Assembly (NCBI GenBank): GCA_039815055.1
Contig: JBCCAA010000060.1
Coordinates: 1-17,000, forward strand
Length of the DNA stretch: 17,000 nucleotides
Direction of reading: 5' to 3'
Source of the DNA: UBA5336 sp039815055
GTDB lineage: Bacteria; Pseudomonadota; Alphaproteobacteria; Caulobacterales; Hyphomonadaceae
In this document: piece after piece, positions 14,458-17,000 of the stretch
How positions within the stretch are numbered: the stretch's first letter is position 1
How the letters are laid out: each line of letters opens with the position of its first letter
Position numbers and translations under genes: made by a program
Notes under the pieces: model-generated
The model's database searches: none
Told to the model about the DNA's origin: nothing
Seen by the model: only the letters and a program-made list of their open reading frames with translations

Positions 14458-14718
14458 ATGACCCTTGCCCTGATTGCCGCTTCTGCATTTGCCGCTTGCG
14501 CCGTCTTGCTTTTGTTTGCCCTGCCAATGGCTGTGGCATTGCCAGGCCAGCGCCTGAAACGGTTTGCGAAATCGGACATGCAGTTCATGGCCGGGTGCAC
14601 AGCCACGCTTGCGGCTTCTGCCGTGAGCGCTCCCATGATTGCCTCGGCCTTGATCTCTGGCGGCGAGAACGTGCAAACCGTGGCATCTTACGTCTTCGCG
14701 ATGCGCTTCAGCCTGTAA
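14458..14718 (+). CDS. Small two-helix membrane protein, unknown
   Basis: An 86-residue product from ATG at 14458, which has AGG seven bases upstream. An in-frame ATG at 14431 would add nine residues (MPEFAIGSA), but its AAGG is only two bases away. A first hydrophobic segment covers residues 1-27 (TLALIAASAFAACAVLLLFA and on). A basic loop with QRLKRFAKSD follows, then a second hydrophobic segment at about 42-66 (AGCTATLAASAVSAPMIASA). I recognise no family. It lies between the ArsC-family gene and mch on the same strand and could be co-transcribed with either. Its short length and composition keep confidence moderate. Confidence 0.5.
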   Translation: MTLALIAASAFAACAVLLLFALPMAVALPGQRLKRFAKSDMQFMAGCTATLAASAVSAPMIASALISGGENVQTVASYVFAMRFSL

Positions 14719-14764
14719 GGCGCAGGACGTCGCGGGGGCCACCGTCTCAGCGAAGGAGCCCGCT

Positions 14765-15811
14765 ATGGGCGTCACGAAGTCCAACCCTGGAAACTATTTT
14801 GAGGATTTCGAGCCCGGACGGGACCTCGTCCATGCCACCCCGTTGACGGTGAGCCATGGCGACATTTCACTCTACCGCGCGCTAACCGGTTCACGCCACG
14901 CCATGTTCTCGTCCGAAACCTTTGCACGCGACAATGGGTTTGACCGGATGCCGCTTGATCCGCTGCTGGCGTTTCATGTGGTGTTCGGAAAGACCGTGCC
15001 GGACATCTCCCTGAACGCGGTGGCCAATCTGGGATATGCGGAAGGCGTATTCCCGATTGGCGTCTACCCCGGCGATACGCTGCATGCGGTCTCGACCGTG
15101 ATTGGGCGAAAGGAAAACTCAAGTGGCAAGACCGGCATTGTCTGGGTGCGCACGCGCGGGCTGAATCAGAACGATGAAGAGGTGATGAGCTATGTGCGCT
15201 GGGTGATGGTGCACAAGCGCGATGCCGCCTCGCCCGCGCCTCAGCCCGTTGTCCCGGAGTTGCAGCCGGTCGTGGCGGGCGACAGTCTGAAATGCAGTTG
15301 GTCCTATGCCAATTGGGATGACGCCCTGTCCGGAAGCCCGCATCGCTTTGAGGACTATGACATCGGCGAGCAGATCGACCATGTCGACGGCATGACCGTG
15401 GAAGAGGCCGAACACCAGATCGCCACGCGCCTGTATCAGAACACCGCCAAAGTTCATTTCGATGCACATGCACAGGCCGCGAGCCGGTTTGGCAAACGCC
15501 TGATCTATGGCGGCGTGGTCATCTCCATCGCGCGGGCTTTGTCGTTCAACGGTCTGGCCAACGCCGCCGAGATGATGGCGATCAATGGCGGCACCCATGC
15601 CGGGCCATTGTTTGCGGGCGACACGGTGTATGCGTGGAGCGAGGTGCTCGACAAGGCCGAGCTGTCGGAGACTGTGGGCGCGCTTCGCCTGCGCCTTGTG
15701 GCAGCCAGGAACCACCCCTGCAGCGATTTCCCGCTGACGGGCGGGGATGGGACATATCACCCGGACGTCCTGCTCGATTTCGACTATTGGGCGGCGATCC
15801 CGCGGCGCTAG
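14765..15811 (+). CDS. mch: Mesaconyl-CoA hydratase-like MaoC protein
   Basis: A 348-residue double-hotdog MaoC-type hydratase. The start TKSNPGNYFEDFEPGRDLVH and the segments FGKTVPDISLNAVANLGYAE (74-93), YPGDTL (101-106) and YVRWVMVHKRD (143-153) are those I know from mesaconyl-CoA hydratase of Rhodobacter sphaeroides. That enzyme interconverts mesaconyl-C1-CoA and beta-methylmalyl-CoA in the ethylmalonyl-CoA pathway. The N-terminal hotdog spans about 10-155. The C-terminal one spans 195-340 and has the hydratase-like NTAKVHFDAHAQAASRFGKR (226-245). AAGGAG lies six bases before ATG. No other pathway gene (ccr, ecm, mcd) is in the window, so a different enoyl-CoA hydratase role remains possible. 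Its TAG overlaps the convergent gene's stop in CTAG. Confidence 0.85.
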   Translation: MGVTKSNPGNYFEDFEPGRDLVHATPLTVSHGDISLYRALTGSRHAMFSSETFARDNGFDRMPLDPLLAFHVVFGKTVPDISLNAVANLGYAEGVFPIGVYPGDTLHAVSTVIGRKENSSGKTGIVWVRTRGLNQNDEEVMSYVRWVMVHKRDAASPAPQPVVPELQPVVAGDSLKCSWSYANWDDALSGSPHRFEDYDIGEQIDHVDGMTVEEAEHQIATRLYQNTAKVHFDAHAQAASRFGKRLIYGGVVISIARALSFNGLANAAEMMAINGGTHAGPLFAGDTVYAWSEVLDKAELSETVGALRLRLVAARNHPCSDFPLTGGDGTYHPDVLLDFDYWAAIPRR

Positions 15812-16119
15812 GCCCCCGTCGGTGCCAGTCGTGCCCAGACGACGATCAGGACAAGCGATAGCAGCAGCAGGGAGAACAATCCCGCTGGCAGGCGCGCAAG
15901 CCAGCGTTGCCATGTGCCGGCCGCGAAAACTTTTCGCATCATCCAGATAGCGGTGCCGACAAAGCCTGCACCCATTTGCAATAACAAAAAGCCCATCACC
16001 CGATTGGCGCCGCGAGTGAAACCATCACCGCTGGGCTCAACCAAGGCAAACACGGCGAACGAGGCCCCGAACAGGACCAGCCAGATCGCCAACACCACCC
16101 AGATCAACGTCTTCCGCAT
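15808..16119 (-). CDS. Small three-helix membrane protein, unknown
   Basis: A 103-residue product from ATG at 16119 (MRKTLIWVVLAIW), with GAGG nine bases upstream. The frame stays open seven codons further, to a TTG at 16140 with no site. Hydrophobic segments lie at about 5-26, 43-61 and 78-97, with basic residues (MMRKVF, RWLARL) between them. I do not recognise the family. It is convergent with mch, and the two stop codons overlap in the palindrome CTAG at 15808-15811. It would be an inner-membrane protein; no function can be inferred from its neighbours. Confidence 0.68.
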   Translation of the reverse strand: MRKTLIWVVLAIWLVLFGASFAVFALVEPSGDGFTRGANRVMGFLLLQMGAGFVGTAIWMMRKVFAAGTWQRWLARLPAGLFSLLLLSLVLIVVWARLAPTGA

Positions 16120-16280
16120 CACGATTACCCTCAACACCAATGATACAGGAAATCGAGTGTGAGGGGAAATTGGGTCCGTCTGCGACTGTCGCTGCGGTCA
16201 GGCAAGCGCAGAACATCCCCACGCCAAGACGAAGTGCCCAGCACAGCTGCGCTTGCTCGGTCCAACCCGTTGTGGTGTTC

Positions 16281-16294
16281 TGATTGCGCAATCA
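16281..16294. promoter_or_regulatory. 14-bp perfect palindrome upstream of the 16310 gene
   Basis: TGATTGCGCAATCA is a perfect 14-bp palindrome centred 22 bases upstream of the ATG at 16310, in the 190-base divergent gap after 16119. Its place suggests a repressor operator. About one such palindrome is expected by chance in a window of this size, but few would fall in a promoter gap. Confidence 0.35.
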
Positions 16295-16309
16295 ACGCAG
16301 GGGATGGCG

Positions 16310-17000
16310 ATGCGTGGGATGACTGCAATCGGGGTTTTAGTGGCGGTGGCCGGGGGCGGTGTGGCGGGCGCTGCGGCCTATTTTGGCGACGACCCGGCCA
16401 ATCCCGGTAGCGTGAGCTTGGCTTGTGTGAGCGCGATGGGCCTTGCTCTGACCGTTTGGAGTGCTTTGCGACCCGTGCCGGATATCAGCGGCGTGGAAGA
16501 CCGCCTCGACACGCTGGATGAGACCGCGCGTGAAGGCCAACGCAAGGACAGGGCTGAGCGCGCGAAAGACAGAATCGCGCTGAAAGCTGGCTTGGAAGGC
16601 GTTGAAACCTCAATCGGCCAAATTGGCGATGATGTTGCGGCCAAAATCACTGCAGCGCTGGAAGCGCGCGGCGCAGGCCCGGCGACCATTGAAACCGCGC
16701 TACAAAATATGGCTGAGGTGCTGGCCTCCAATGACCCCGACAAGGACGCCGCCCGCGCCGCCATTCGCGCCGGTGATGTGGATGCTGCCGAGGCCGCACT
16801 GGCCGCGATTTATGAAAAAGAGCGCGCCGCCATCGCCCTGATGGCGGACAAGGTGGACCAGGCCCGACAGGAGGCCGCCAGGACCGCCATGGAAAAAGCC
16901 TCCCTGGCCGCCACCCGCAGCGCCGCCGAAGCGCTCGACTGGTACCAAAAGGCTGCTGAAACCGCACCGGATCATTTCTCGGCACATATCATGGTCAGCC
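16310..17000 (+). CDS. Membrane-anchored coiled-coil/TPR-like protein (partial, 3' end beyond window)
   Basis: An open frame from ATG at 16310 runs off the right edge with 230 residues and no stop. AGGGG at 16299-16303 lies six bases upstream; in-frame ATGs at 16304 and 16319 are less well placed. Two hydrophobic segments (residues 5-25, VLVAVAGGGVAGAAAYF; and 38-53) are followed by a long charged Ala-rich helical region. That includes a likely coiled coil at 60-115 (VEDRLDTLDETAREGQRKDR) and another at 160-205. At the end, EALDWYQKAAETAPDHFSAH (207-226) has the spacing of a tetratricopeptide repeat, so a TPR array may continue outside the window. The C-terminal part, and hence any effector domain, is not visible. 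The function is unknown. Confidence 0.75.
   Translation, partial: MRGMTAIGVLVAVAGGGVAGAAAYFGDDPANPGSVSLACVSAMGLALTVWSALRPVPDISGVEDRLDTLDETAREGQRKDRAERAKDRIALKAGLEGVETSIGQIGDDVAAKITAALEARGAGPATIETALQNMAEVLASNDPDKDAARAAIRAGDVDAAEAALAAIYEKERAAIALMADKVDQARQEAARTAMEKASLAATRSAAEALDWYQKAAETAPDHFSAHIMVS

Overview
The window reads as high-GC alphaproteobacterial chromosome, most like the marine Maricaulales/Hyphomonadaceae group. This is inferred from gene content and order (cysG-DUF2849-...-cysI-DUF934-cysH, PhaR beside phaB, a mesaconyl-CoA hydratase homologue, a near-consensus CtrA-type box); no database search was possible. Genes are tightly packed, with many 4-base ATGA overlaps and very short convergent gaps.

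Layout. 1-167: the tail of an unidentified gene overlapping a 38-residue membrane microprotein. 196-1890 (minus): a LysR-type regulator followed, with no gap, by a polytopic membrane protein. 1993-7371 (plus): an assimilatory sulfate/sulfite reduction operon: siroheme synthase CysG, a DUF2849 protein, a glutathione S-transferase-like protein, a possible 51-codon bridging ORF, the siroheme/4Fe-4S sulfite reductase CysI, a DUF934 protein, and a 4Fe-4S-type CysH. The LysR gene diverges from it and an Lrp/AsnC gene converges on its end. 7384-8955 (minus): the Lrp/AsnC regulator and an EamA-type transporter, whose start codon overlaps that of a divergent 95-residue unknown protein. 9249-10733: the polyhydroxybutyrate regulator PhaR divergent from acetoacetyl-CoA reductase PhaB, with a TGC-type inverted repeat between them. 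10729-10897: a 169-bp element with perfect 42-bp inverted arms that contains the phaB stop codon. 11169-12560: RhlE-type RNA helicase. 12562-13896 (minus): a TIR-domain protein with a membrane segment and coiled coil. 14029-14718: ArsC-family protein and a small membrane protein. 14765-15811: mesaconyl-CoA hydratase-like MaoC protein. 15808-16119 (minus): small membrane protein. 16310-end: a membrane-anchored coiled-coil protein running off the window.

How the genes fit together. CysG makes siroheme for CysI, and CysH makes the sulfite that CysI reduces to sulfide, so most of the first half is one pathway. No flavoprotein subunit (CysJ) is present, so CysI probably takes electrons from ferredoxin or another carrier encoded elsewhere. 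PhaB, PhaR and the mesaconyl-CoA hydratase all belong to acetyl-CoA/C4 carbon storage and assimilation.

The items most worth a second look are the TIR-membrane-coiled-coil protein, the 42-bp inverted-repeat element at the phaB stop, the unannotated bridging ORF before cysI, and the shared CCATGG start of two divergent genes. I found no CRISPR array, tRNA, rRNA, intact insertion sequence or recognisable multi-gene defence cassette.
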